From: Woeseia sp034521225
GTDB lineage: Bacteria; Pseudomonadota; Gammaproteobacteria; Steroidobacterales; Woeseiaceae
NCBI GenBank assembly: GCA_034521225.1
Contig: JAXHMR010000025.1
Coordinates: forward strand, 124,001-188,000
DNA: 64,000 nucleotides
Reading direction: 5' to 3'
The notes under the pieces are model-generated. The model ran no database searches. It was not told the DNA's origin and saw only the letters and a list, made by a program, of their open reading frames with translations. Numbering within the stretch: position 1 is the first letter of the stretch; every line of letters starts with the position of its first letter. Below, one piece after another: positions 8,679-16,579 of the stretch. A program made the position numbers and the translations under genes.

Positions 8679-9712
8679 GCCGTTTGGCCCCGTGCAGAAA
8701 TGAACATTGCGTCACCATAGCTGAAAAACCGGTAACGTTCGGCGACGGCATGCCGGTAGGCGCGCAACATGCACTCCCGGCCCGCGAATGCCGATACGAG
8801 GATCAACAGCGACGACTGCGGCAGGTGAAAGTTCGTCAGCATTGCGTCAACCTGCTGGAATTCGTAACCGGGCCGAATAAACAAATCGGTTTCACCCTCG
8901 CAGGCTGTCAGCACGCCATCGACTGACGAGGCTTCGAGCACGCGCACTGACGTCGTACCGACGGCGATCACCCGGCCGCCGCTGTCTCTTGCAGCACGAA
9001 CCTTGTCGCAGACGTCTTCGCCCACCACGATGCGCTCCCGGTGCAGGCGGTTGGCATCGACATCCGCATCTCGCAGCGACTGGAACGTCCCTGCTCCGAC
9101 GTGCAGTGTGACAAAAGCCTGTTGTACGCCACGCGCTGTTAATTCGGCCAGCATCGCTGCATCAAAGTGCAATCCGGCCGTTGGTGCGGCGACGGCTCCG
9201 GGCGTTCGGGCATACACGGTCTGGTAGCGTTCCTCATCACCTTTGTCCGCCTCGCGCTCAAGATACGGCGGCAGCGGTATTTCACCGAATTGCTCGAGGA
9301 ACGCAAGCACCGGCCGGTCAAAATCGACACAGAACAGTTCGCCGTCGCGGCCCGTGACCTGCCCCTCACACCCGCCGGCCAACTCGAGGATCGTGCCCGC
9401 CCGCGGCGTTTTGCTCGCACGGATATGTGCCAGCGCCACCGTCTCAGTCACCAGGCGCTCGATCAGTAATTCGACACGGCCGCCACTGGACTTGCGGCCG
9501 AGCAAGCGCGCCTTGATGACCCGCGTGTCGTTGAACACGAGCAGGTCACCGTCTTGCAGCAGATCCGGAAATTCAGCAAAGCCGCGATCGTGAAGCCCAT
9601 TGCCGGTACGGCGCGGATCGACCTCCAGCAACCGGCTCGCACGGCGTTCACTCGCCGGGTATTTCGCTACCAGGTCATCGGGAAGCTCAAAATCGAAGTC
9701 GGCAAGTTGCAT
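8675..9712 (-). CDS. queA: S-adenosylmethionine:tRNA ribosyltransferase-isomerase QueA
   Basis: Adds the ribosyl moiety of SAM to preQ1-tRNA to make epoxyqueuosine. The start at 9712 (MQLADFDFELPDDLVAKYP) fits the family; an upstream start adds a short hydrophobic leader. The 345-residue product shows LPPYLEREADKGDEERYQTVYA, GAVAAPTAGLHF and the C-terminal NFHLPQSSLLILVSAFAGRE. It is coupled to tgt by a 4-base overlap. Upstream lies a hairpin repeat. Confidence 0.96.
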   Translation of the reverse strand: MQLADFDFELPDDLVAKYPASERRASRLLEVDPRRTGNGLHDRGFAEFPDLLQDGDLLVFNDTRVIKARLLGRKSSGGRVELLIERLVTETVALAHIRASKTPRAGTILELAGGCEGQVTGRDGELFCVDFDRPVLAFLEQFGEIPLPPYLEREADKGDEERYQTVYARTPGAVAAPTAGLHFDAAMLAELTARGVQQAFVTLHVGAGTFQSLRDADVDANRLHRERIVVGEDVCDKVRAARDSGGRVIAVGTTSVRVLEASSVDGVLTACEGETDLFIRPGYEFQQVDAMLTNFHLPQSSLLILVSAFAGRECMLRAYRHAVAERYRFFSYGDAMFISARGQTA

Positions 9713-9772
9713 GGGCGCGAATAGTAGCAGAGCGCCCGCTGGCAACCTGTCGGACCATCTAACGGACTGTGA

Positions 9773-9871
9773 GGAGCACCGGTATCCCCTGCGGGGGGTC
9801 CTTTGGGGGAAATAAAGCGGACCGGCAGGGAGCCATTCCCCAAAGGACCCCCCGCAGGGGATACCGGTGCG
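9773..9871. repeat. Long hairpin repeat between queA and the PDZ gene
   Basis: Two arms of about 34 bases (starting GCACCGGTATCCCCTGCGGG and ending with its complement) are separated by a conserved loop containing AAATAAAGCGGACC. The stem is nearly perfect, with one extra G in the left arm. A second copy with compensating changes lies at 38836-38937, a short copy at 52326-52366 and a degraded relative near 30010-30110. It lies just past the stop of the PDZ gene, so it may act as a terminator. Confidence 0.8.
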
Positions 9872-9874
9872 GAC

Positions 9875-10969
9875 TTAAAAGTAGCCCAAGCCCGGATCCG
9901 TCTCCGAAGGCATTCGGCGAGCAATCACTCCGCGCCGGAGACCACGGCGGGGGGCGCCCCGCAACCGGACGACCGGCGCTGCGCGGGCGGTGTCAGCGGG
10001 GGCGAAGGATGGCCATGCGCTTTGCCGGTTGTCCGGTATCTCGATATCAAGGGTCTGGGTGCGCTTGTCCCGCACAATGTCGATCTCGAGCTTCTCACCA
10101 GCCTGGTACGACCCGAGTATGCGCACGGCATGCGACACCGATGCCGGCGTACGGCCGTCAATTGCATGAATCACGTCACCGTCTTTCAGTTTCAGATTTT
10201 TATCAGTCGGTGCGCGCACCACCAGGAGCCCTTTGTCAGTACCGAAATACCGTCCGAGATCCTCCGTCAGCGTAACCATTTCCATGTCGCCCCAGCCGCC
10301 ACCGCCGAGCCGGAATACGAACTCGTTGATGCCAGGCAGCACGGGCGCCCGCGGGGCACCCGGCGCCATTGGTGCGTGCGGCCGGCCGCCCGGCCCGCGA
10401 ACATCGATTGTGTGCCTGACATCTGCCTGCGGCTTAAGCGACAGCGTCGCCTCGCGGCCGTCGCGCAGATACTCGATATCCAGCGTATCGCCGACCTCAA
10501 CGCCTGCCATAAAATCCAGTAGCTTCCGGTTTGACGCAGCGCTGCTGTCAGCACTCAGCGACTCTTCGTTTATCGACGTTATGATGTCACCGGCGCGCAG
10601 ACCAGCCTCCGCTGCGGCACCGCCCGGCGTAATACCGTTTATCCGAACGCCTTCCGACGCTCCATCGCCGGTTTCACCGTCAATCGTGACGCCAAGCAGC
10701 GGGCGGTTGCTCATTTCCAAACTGAAATGTTGCGATACTATCGCCGGCAGATTGCGCGAACTCAGTTCGGCAATGCGCTGTGCGGCTTCTTCAAGACGCG
10801 CTTCAGCAGCTCGCATCGCCTGCTCGATATTTATTTCTTCACGTACTTCTTCACGCTCGCCGACGACACGGCGCTCGTCTGCCGATGCGTCGTCGTCGAC
10901 CTGTGCGATCGCCGTACCGCTCATCGAGACCGCCAGCAACGCTAACCAAAATGCCTTTCCGTTGTTCAT
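9875..10969 (-). CDS. Secreted two-PDZ-domain protein
   Basis: The 364-residue product starts with a signal peptide (MNNGKAFWLALLAVSMSGTAIAQ) and is therefore predicted periplasmic. An acidic helical stretch is followed by a first PDZ domain (GVRINGITPGGAAAEAGL-RAGDIITSINEE, about residues 100-170), a proline-rich linker and a second PDZ domain (KGLLVVRAPTDKNLKLKDGDVIHAIDG, about 230-310). No protease domain is visible. An AGGAG ribosome-binding site precedes the ATG at 10969. It is third in a sigma/anti-sigma/PDZ run, so a part in envelope-stress signalling is inferred. The stop lies against a hairpin repeat. Confidence 0.75.
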   Translation of the reverse strand: MNNGKAFWLALLAVSMSGTAIAQVDDDASADERRVVGEREEVREEINIEQAMRAAEARLEEAAQRIAELSSRNLPAIVSQHFSLEMSNRPLLGVTIDGETGDGASEGVRINGITPGGAAAEAGLRAGDIITSINEESLSADSSAASNRKLLDFMAGVEVGDTLDIEYLRDGREATLSLKPQADVRHTIDVRGPGGRPHAPMAPGAPRAPVLPGINEFVFRLGGGGWGDMEMVTLTEDLGRYFGTDKGLLVVRAPTDKNLKLKDGDVIHAIDGRTPASVSHAVRILGSYQAGEKLEIDIVRDKRTQTLDIEIPDNRQSAWPSFAPADTARAAPVVRLRGAPRRGLRRGVIARRMPSETDPGLGYF

Positions 10970-11037
10970 GTAACGCTCCTGCGTCCGTTCGACGCGTCCC
11001 GGCCTTGCGGCCGCCAAATTTGATTTGTGCCCGCCGT

Positions 11038-11631
11038 TCAAAACGACGTGCGCCTTGCATGTGCGTAACGCACCTGCATCAATGAATTCATCAACCGCAC
11101 GCGCTCACGCCAGAAGGTCTCCTGCTGTGCCACCGTCAGGTCGGCACCGGGATCATTCAATGTGTAGTCGATCGCGGCGACCCGGTCCTGCAGTTCGCTG
11201 ATTGTCGCCGCCGTCGATGCGCGCATGACGCCGCGCTCCTCCGGCAAGGCACGCAAGTGCCGTTCGAGCCATTGCGACTGCACCATCAGTGCATCGAGAC
11301 TGCGGGTTGTTGTGCTCTCCATAACGGCCGGTTCCGTCGGAAACGGGCCGTCAGTCAGCGGCTGCGCGTCGAACCAGGGCAGCTGCAATACAGACAGTGT
11401 CACCGCAGCGGCAAGACCAGCACCGGCCAGCCAGCGTGCCCCGCCCCACCGCGGCCGTTGACGCAACAGGCCTTCGGCATGCGCCTGCTCGGTAATGCGC
11501 TGCCAGACATCCCGCGGTGGCGGCGTGTCGGGAAGCGCGCGCAGACGCTGCTGCAACAGCTCCCGCTCCATAACACCAATACCGCTCGTCATACCGTCTT
11601 CCTTTTCACTTCCATCACTGTTCATTGTCAT
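11038..11631 (-). CDS. Putative membrane anti-sigma factor
   Basis: About 197 residues from the ATG at 11631, which begins 7 bases after the sigma gene stop. The N-terminal part is helical (MERELLQQRLRALPD, PRDVWQRI) and predicted cytoplasmic. One membrane helix follows (WLAGAGLAAAVTLSVLQLPWF, about residues 75-95), then a helical periplasmic part rich in Glu and Arg. This layout and the position right after an ECF sigma gene suggest an anti-sigma factor; I see no zinc-binding HxxxCxxC motif. The function is inferred mainly from context. Confidence 0.6.
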   Translation of the reverse strand: MTMNSDGSEKEDGMTSGIGVMERELLQQRLRALPDTPPPRDVWQRITEQAHAEGLLRQRPRWGGARWLAGAGLAAAVTLSVLQLPWFDAQPLTDGPFPTEPAVMESTTTRSLDALMVQSQWLERHLRALPEERGVMRASTAATISELQDRVAAIDYTLNDPGADLTVAQQETFWRERVRLMNSLMQVRYAHARRTSF

Positions 11632-11638
11632 CTCGTCG

Positions 11639-12251
11639 TCAGCAATGACCCGCCACCCTGTTGTCGAGGGCGCGATCGTCCGCGTTGCGTTCTGTTTCCG
11701 CTTCCAGCATGGGCCGCAAGCGCTGGTAGGCACGCGACAACTGGGATTTCGAAAAACTCTCTGATTTGCCGAGCATTCCGGCAATTTCCTTGTGCGTAAA
11801 ACCCTCGACATCGTGTAGCCATACGACCGCCCGGCTCACCGGCGGCAAACTCGCCAGCGCAGCATCAAGGTCCAGTGCCTCGTCCGGCGACGCCGACACA
11901 CCATGGCCGTCATTACGCCCCGGCGTGACATCGTCCCATTCGTCATCGAGGCTCTGGCCGCGGCGGTACCATGCCGAACGCAGGAACATCAGCGCCTTGC
12001 TGACCGCAACCTGCCGGATCCACGTACCCAGTTGTGCCTCACCTCGAAACGTATCGATGCTCCGCATCACCTCGACGAACGTGTCCTGCAGCAGGTCCTC
12101 GGCCTGCGCCGGCACCCGGGTGAAGCGCAGGCAGATCGAATACACCGGCGCGCTGAATGCCCGGTAGATAATCTCGTGCGCGCGCACATCACCGTGTGCC
12201 GGCGCGCCTGACTATTCCCGGATCGAGGGTGATATCGGTGAATTTGCTCAT
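11639..12251 (-). CDS. ECF-family RNA polymerase sigma factor (frameshifted in this sequence)
   Basis: Region 2 is seen as RAFSAPVYSICLRFTRVPAQAEDLLQDTFVEVM and region 4 as LPPVSRAVVWLHDVEGFTHKEIAGMLGKSESFSKSQLSRA, typical of ECF sigma factors. The in-frame GTG at 12187 leaves the N-terminus too short. The ATG at 12251 opens MSKFTDITLDPGIVRRA and joins the main frame if one base is removed near 12200, giving IVRRAAHGDVRAHEIIYRAF. The span is one base over a multiple of three, consistent with this. The corrected product is 203 residues. It is first in an operon with the membrane protein and PDZ protein. Confidence 0.82.
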
Positions 12252-12336
12252 ACGTGGATAGTAGATGCCCTGCAGCGCGAGATGGTCGCAGCGTTGGCTT
12301 TATCACGGATTATTTTGCGGCACGGACCGTCTGTGG

Positions 12337-12502
12337 CAGGAGTCTGCGCGGTAGAAACGAATGAGGCGAGGGTGTCCCAATTCGAGTCCGGTTTTTCGAT
12401 CGTCTGAGGAGCATAGTGGTGACTATGTGACGAAGAGGATCGGAAAACCGGGCCGAAGTGGGGCAGCCGCAGCCCATTCGGCTTCTACCGCGCAGACTCC
12501 TG
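12337..12502. repeat. 166-base nested palindrome upstream of tRNA-Leu
   Basis: A 20-base outer arm beginning CAGGAGTCTGCGCGGTAGAA at 12337 is exactly complemented at 12483-12502. Inside, CCGGTTTTTCGATC pairs with GATCGGAAAACCGG (allowing one extra T), and CATAGT/ACTATG forms the tip at 12412-12427. The whole unit could fold into one long cruciform or RNA hairpin. Single arms of the same family are seen at 15737, 17950, 34608 and 35514. No coding potential is apparent. Confidence 0.75.
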
Positions 12503-12577
12503 GCTGGTGTGGTGGCGTTGGGAGGTCGCTACGCCCTGCGAGCTCGCGATGACGAGGTGGTGGCGTCATCGCGTGCG

Positions 12578-12607
12578 TTGCCGTGCCAAGCTCTGGCCCC
12601 GTATACT
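12578..12607 (+). promoter_or_regulatory. Promoter of the tRNA-Leu gene
   Basis: A TTGCCG box (12578-12583) and a TATACT box (12602-12607) are separated by 18 bases. The tRNA begins 13 bases after the second box, the spacing expected for sigma-70 transcription with a very short leader. Confidence 0.6.
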
Positions 12608-12619
12608 GCGGCCTTTCGC

Positions 12620-12706
12620 GCCGGGGTGGCGGAACTGGTAGACGCGCCGGACTCAAAATCCGGTTCTGGCAACAGAGTGCGAGTTCGATTCTCGCTCCCG
12701 GCACCA
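12620..12706 (+). tRNA. tRNA-Leu (anticodon CAA)
   Basis: The sequence folds into a class II tRNA. The acceptor GCCGGGG pairs with TCCCGGC, followed by discriminator A and an encoded CCA end at 12704-12706. The anticodon stem CCGGA/TCCGG encloses loop CTCAAAA, giving anticodon CAA for the leucine codon UUG. A long variable arm (TTCTGGCAACAGAG region) and the T-loop GTTCGATTC are present. It has its own promoter just upstream and is followed by the Nudix gene. Confidence 0.95.
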
Positions 12707-12752
12707 ATGCATTTACCGCACGGCCCCACAGTGGGCCGGCTCAGCGAACCGC

Positions 12753-13288
12753 ATGAAATACTGTGCGAATCTGTCGGCGCGCTCGTCACGCAGAAAGTAC
12801 CACGCAGCGACAACCGCACCCGCTGGGTGTGCGAGTCCTGCGATACGGTGCATTACCAGAATCCGCTGGTCGTCGTCGGCTGTGTGCCGGAGAAGGACGG
12901 CCGGATATTGCTGTGCAAGCGCGCGATCGAGCCGCGGCACGGCTACTGGACGGTGCCGGCCGGCTTCATGGAACTCGGGGAGACGATCGCCGAAGGCGCG
13001 GCGCGCGAGACGCTGGAAGAAGCCTGCGCCGAGGTCCGCATCGGACATTTATTTGCATCGGTCGACGTCGTCCCCGCCGGCCAGCTGCATCTCTTCTTCA
13101 CGGCGGAACTGCTTGGCGATTACGCGGCGGGCGACGAAAGCCTCGACGTGCAGCTCTTCACGGAAGAAGAAGTCCCGTGGGACGACATTGCCTTCAAGAG
13201 CGGGCGCTATGCGCTGGAGAAGTACTTCGAGGACCGCGGCGCCAACAACGGCGTCCACATCCACGAGATTACGCGTTCACGTATCTAG
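12753..13288 (+). CDS. Nudix hydrolase with N-terminal zinc ribbon (frameshifted in this sequence)
   Basis: The Nudix box is intact: GFMELGETIAEGAARETLEEACAE has been read at about residues 75-98 after GYWTVPA, so it should cleave a nucleoside diphosphate-linked substrate. A second CxxC lies in WVCESCDTVHYQNP. The start at 12753 reads MKYCAN; taking out one C near 12771 and one near 12775 gives MKYCANCGALVTQKV, restoring the first CxxC of the zinc ribbon. The span exceeds a multiple of three by two, as predicted. The corrected product has 177 residues. Substrate cannot be told from sequence. Confidence 0.85.
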
Positions 13289-13309
13289 CCCGGGCGAACC
13301 GCGGCGCTG

Positions 13310-14047
13310 TCAGGGCGTGCTTTCCTCGAGCGCCTGGAACAGCTGGTCAGCGGGCAGGTAGCCACTGACGATCGTGCCATCCTCCAGCACGATAGCCGGC
13401 GTACCGCGCAGCCCGACGTCCTGGCCCATGGCGTAGTGCTTGCTGATCATCGTCGTACCGCAGCTCTTCGACTCGAACTTCTGGTCCAACTTGGCGAGCG
13501 TCAGTGCCTCGGCGCGATCGTCGGCGCACCAGACGCGCTCCGCCGTCGCCCATGATTCCGACGTAGGTCCGTTCCGCGGATACAGCAGGTAGCGTATTTC
13601 GATGCCTTTGCCGAGGTATTCATCAATCTGCGCATGCAGCCGCCGGCAGTACGTGCAATCGACATCGGTGAATACGTCGACGCGGTGCTTGACCTCGTCC
13701 GGTGAAAAGATGATTGCGTCGCCATCGGGCACGTTCGCCATCATGTCGCGGCGCGCCTCATTGCGGGCTATTTCGGTCAGGTTGACCTGCCCGTCGAGAT
13801 CGATCAGGTCGCCCTGCAGCAGGTAGCGGCCGTCCGCTGAGATGTAGGCAACGATTGCACCCTTGCGAATGGTGTACCAGCCGTCAAGCGGCCCAGCGAA
13901 GACATGCTCCGGGCGAATTTCCGGGAACATATCCGACACTGTCTGGCGCAGTGACTGAAGTGCGGCGTCGGCATCCTGCGCGATCGCCTGCGTGCCGGCC
14001 AGCATCAGGACCAGCAGCAGCGCCAGTCGTACAGCAAATGAATTCAT
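13310..14047 (-). CDS. dsbC: Periplasmic thiol:disulfide isomerase DsbC
   Basis: A disulfide isomerase acting on mis-paired cysteines in the periplasm. The ATG at 14047 gives a signal peptide (MNSFAVRLALLLVLMLAGTQAIAQ). A dimerisation domain follows (AYISADGRYLLQGDLIDL), then the thioredoxin fold with active site CTYC in DVDCTYCRRLH. The structural cysteine pair (VWCADD and KSCGTT) and the cis-proline segment GLRGTPAIVLEDG are present. It has 245 residues, a normal length. It neighbours xerD as in many gammaproteobacteria, but a MITE now separates the two. Confidence 0.94.
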   Translation of the reverse strand: MNSFAVRLALLLVLMLAGTQAIAQDADAALQSLRQTVSDMFPEIRPEHVFAGPLDGWYTIRKGAIVAYISADGRYLLQGDLIDLDGQVNLTEIARNEARRDMMANVPDGDAIIFSPDEVKHRVDVFTDVDCTYCRRLHAQIDEYLGKGIEIRYLLYPRNGPTSESWATAERVWCADDRAEALTLAKLDQKFESKSCGTTMISKHYAMGQDVGLRGTPAIVLEDGTIVSGYLPADQLFQALEESTP

Positions 14048-14261
14048 TAAAAGTATTCCCACGATTGCGTGTCCGGCCAACGCGTCCGGGCCGGGCCTGA
14101 GTCAGTCTCGTATCAATAACGGCGGGAGCGAACGGCGCCTGCCGCACCTACCCTGCCCTGCCAGGAACCGCCGTCTACCAGCCATTCGACACCGGCACCT
14201 GCCACCGGTTCCGCGGCGGGGCGAAGTGTAACAAAGTATTGAGCCTCGCCCGCCAATACTT

Positions 14262-14458
14262 CCTGGCCCGGATTATTCATGAACGGCACGTTGATCGGGG
14301 CGGAGGTGTGCCCGGGAGGGCTTTTCAGGGCTGTGCCGGACAGGGACGTCCGGCACAGAGCGTACAGGGACGTATTCACAGCGTCCCTGAAAAGCCCTCC
14401 CCGGGGTGCGCCTCCGCTTACCACCGCACCAAACCGTTCATGAATAATCCGGGCCAGG
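14262..14458. repeat. MITE-like element, copy 1 (between dsbC and xerD)
   Basis: A 197-bp element bounded by perfect inverted ends: CCTGGCCCGGATTATTCATG at the left and its complement at the right, continuing to 24 bases. The interior holds a second inverted pair, GGGAGGGCTTTTCAGGG against its complement, around a CCGGACAGGGACGTCCGG hairpin. No open frame for a transposase exists. It is the cleanest copy of the family. Confidence 0.9.
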
Positions 14459-14470
14459 CTTCAGCAGCAT

Positions 14471-15403
14471 TCAGCCGCGCGGGTGATGACGTCCGTGGAG
14501 GTCCTTCAGGCGCTCGCGAGCAACATGGGTGTATATCTGCGTTGTCGACAGGTCGCTGTGGCCCAGCAGTAACTGCACGACGCGAAGGTCCGCGCCGCGA
14601 TTCAGCAAATGCGTGGCAAAGGCATGCCGCAGGCTGTGCGGGGACAGCTTCTTCGCGATGCCGGCCTTTTGTGCATAGCGCTTGATGATGTGCCAGAACG
14701 CCTGGCGCGTCATCCGGTCGCCGCGCCGCGTCGGGAACAGGTAATCAGTCTGACGTTCCAGCAGGATTTCCATGCGCGGACCGTCAATGAATTCCTTCAT
14801 CCATCGTTGTGCCTCTTCACCGAGCGGAATCAGGCGTTCGCGATCACCCTTGCCGACGATACGCAGCACGCCCTGGTTGAAGTTAACCTGCGATTGCTTC
14901 AGGTTGATCAGTTCCGATACGCGCAGGCCGGTCGCATACAGGAGCTCCAGCATTGCGCGGTCGCGGTGACCAAGCGGTTCATCGGTATTAGGTGCATGCA
15001 GCAGCGCATCGACTTCAGCCTCGGTCAGCGTCTTCGGCAGCGAGCGGCCGATGCGTGGCATTTCGATATCGGCGGTCGGGTCTGAATCCCGCAGGCCCTC
15101 GCGCATGATGTAGCGGAAAAATCGCCGGAAACTCGACAGCTGGCGCGCTGTCGAGCGCGGCTTGGCGCCGCCTTGGACACGTTCCGCGATAAAGTCGAGC
15201 AGGTCGGACTTTTGCGCCTTTTCGATAGGAATATTGCGCTCCGACAATCCGCGCCAGAGCGTCATCAGGTCGGCGCGATAGGCACCCAGCGTGTTCGTCG
15301 ATAACCCGCGCTCCATCCAGATGGCATCCAGAAAGCGGTCGACCAGCTGTTCGGAACGGCTGCCGGGATCAGTGTCGGACTTTGTCTGCTCTGTGCGTGC
15401 CAT
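14471..15403 (-). CDS. xerD: Site-specific tyrosine recombinase XerD
   Basis: Acts with XerC at dif to resolve chromosome dimers. The ATG at 15403 gives 310 residues. The N-terminal core-binding domain (VDRFLDAIWMERGLSTNTLGAYRADL) precedes the catalytic domain with Arg in ATGLRVSELINLK, Lys in GKGDRERLIPLG, HSLRHAFATHLL, and LLGHSDLSTTQIYTHV ending in the tyrosine nucleophile. Length and motifs are those of the housekeeping recombinase, not a phage integrase, and the dsbC neighbour supports this. Confidence 0.93.
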   Translation of the reverse strand: MARTEQTKSDTDPGSRSEQLVDRFLDAIWMERGLSTNTLGAYRADLMTLWRGLSERNIPIEKAQKSDLLDFIAERVQGGAKPRSTARQLSSFRRFFRYIMREGLRDSDPTADIEMPRIGRSLPKTLTEAEVDALLHAPNTDEPLGHRDRAMLELLYATGLRVSELINLKQSQVNFNQGVLRIVGKGDRERLIPLGEEAQRWMKEFIDGPRMEILLERQTDYLFPTRRGDRMTRQAFWHIIKRYAQKAGIAKKLSPHSLRHAFATHLLNRGADLRVVQLLLGHSDLSTTQIYTHVARERLKDLHGRHHPRG

Positions 15404-15777
15404 GATTACCATCAAGTCAGGAATCAATTCGTGCCGGTCGGCCACTATTGATTGCACATCACGCAGGTCCGGCTGGTAGCATACGCCGCGAGTTCTGACT
15501 CGGCGGGAGCACGCCCGGTGCAACGTGTATGGTCAACCCAGCGGTTCGCCAAGCGACGGATTTTTCAAGCATTTGAGTATGCTGAGCGCCTCTCCTGCAC
15601 GGCGTGACCGCTGTCACAGATTCATGACAGCATTAACATAACGAGATGTGCGTCACAGTGCGAACCGGGAATCGGGCTGATTGCATGAGCATTATGGCGC
15701 CTGTCACGACCCGGTAATGACAAGGTCACGCTACTGTACCGGCGCAGACTCCTGGCTGCCGCAACCCTGATGGACAC
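15404..15777. other. Divergent intergenic region between xerD and the acyltransferase gene
   Basis: This 374-base space has no convincing gene. It holds a short perfect inverted repeat, CTGTCA (15611-15616) and TGACAG (15625-15630), and a lone arm of the AGTCTGCGC repeat family at about 15737-15755. It must hold the promoters of both divergent genes, but I see no strong sigma-70 pair. Confidence 0.5.
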
Positions 15778-16551
15778 ATGACCATGACAGAGATTCTGCG
15801 CCGGCTGATCATGGTGCTGTACGGCCTGTACGCCTGGTTCGCGTTTATCGTCTGCGTTCTGGGCGCGATACTCAGCGCCCTGTTCCTGCCGGGCCTCGCG
15901 CGGCGCCGACAGTGGGTGTCCCGGTTCGCTCGCCTGCCATTCCTGCTCGCCGGCATCCGGACGACGGTGCGGGGCGGCGAACGCCTGCCTGTGCAGCAGT
16001 GCATCGTGGTCGCCAATCACGCGAGTTACCTGGACGGGGTGATCCTGAAGGCGTACCTGCCACCCAGTTTTTCCTATGTCATCAAGGGCGAAATGCAGGC
16101 TGTTCCGTTAGTGGGCTTCGTGCTGCGGCGCATCGGCTCGCGTTTCGTTGATCGCAATACGCCGGCCGGCAGCTCGCGCGATGCCCGGACACTGTTACGG
16201 GCAGCAGACAGTGGCGAATCACTGGCGTTTTTCCCCGAGGGCACATTTATCCGAAAGCCGGGACTGGGCGCGTTTCGTTCGGGCGCATTCGCTGCGGCGA
16301 TCAAGGGAGACCTGCCGGTGGTGCCGGTCGTCATCCGCGGCGCAAGGAACATATTACCTGCCGGCGCCTTGCTGCCACGCCGGCACCGGCTGCAGATCGA
16401 TATCCTGGACCCGCTCGAGGCGCCACCAGGGGCGAAAAGCCGCGACCTCGCCGAGATGGCGCGCCAGAGGATTCTTTCGCTATTGGGCGAACCGGACCTC
16501 GTGGCGGTGGCGGCAAATGGTTGCCATGCATCCCGCGATACGGGAGAGTAG
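15778..16551 (+). CDS. 1-acyl-sn-glycerol-3-phosphate acyltransferase family protein
   Basis: PlsC-type acyltransferase, expected to acylate lysophosphatidic acid or a related lipid at the inner membrane. The 257-residue product has an N-terminal membrane helix (LYAWFAFIVCVLGAILSALFL), the catalytic HX4D motif in NHASYLDG near residue 81 and FPEGTF near residue 155. VPVVIRGARNILPAG corresponds to the fourth acyltransferase block. It stands 28 bases before a thiolase. It may instead be a lysophospholipid acyltransferase of another specificity. Confidence 0.85.
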   Translation: MTMTEILRRLIMVLYGLYAWFAFIVCVLGAILSALFLPGLARRRQWVSRFARLPFLLAGIRTTVRGGERLPVQQCIVVANHASYLDGVILKAYLPPSFSYVIKGEMQAVPLVGFVLRRIGSRFVDRNTPAGSSRDARTLLRAADSGESLAFFPEGTFIRKPGLGAFRSGAFAAAIKGDLPVVPVVIRGARNILPAGALLPRRHRLQIDILDPLEAPPGAKSRDLAEMARQRILSLLGEPDLVAVAANGCHASRDTGE

Positions 16552-16579
16552 CCGGCTTCGCCAGGAAACAGAGCAGGTT

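Noticed and set aside
14113..14280. A small minus-strand open frame starting inside a MITE end and running toward dsbC
   Set aside because: The product has no recognisable family, the start lies in the repeat, and there is no ribosome-binding site. It may be a remnant, but I cannot support it.
14471..15403. Phage or integron integrase
   Set aside because: Length, motifs and the dsbC neighbour identify the housekeeping recombinase XerD. No phage genes are nearby.
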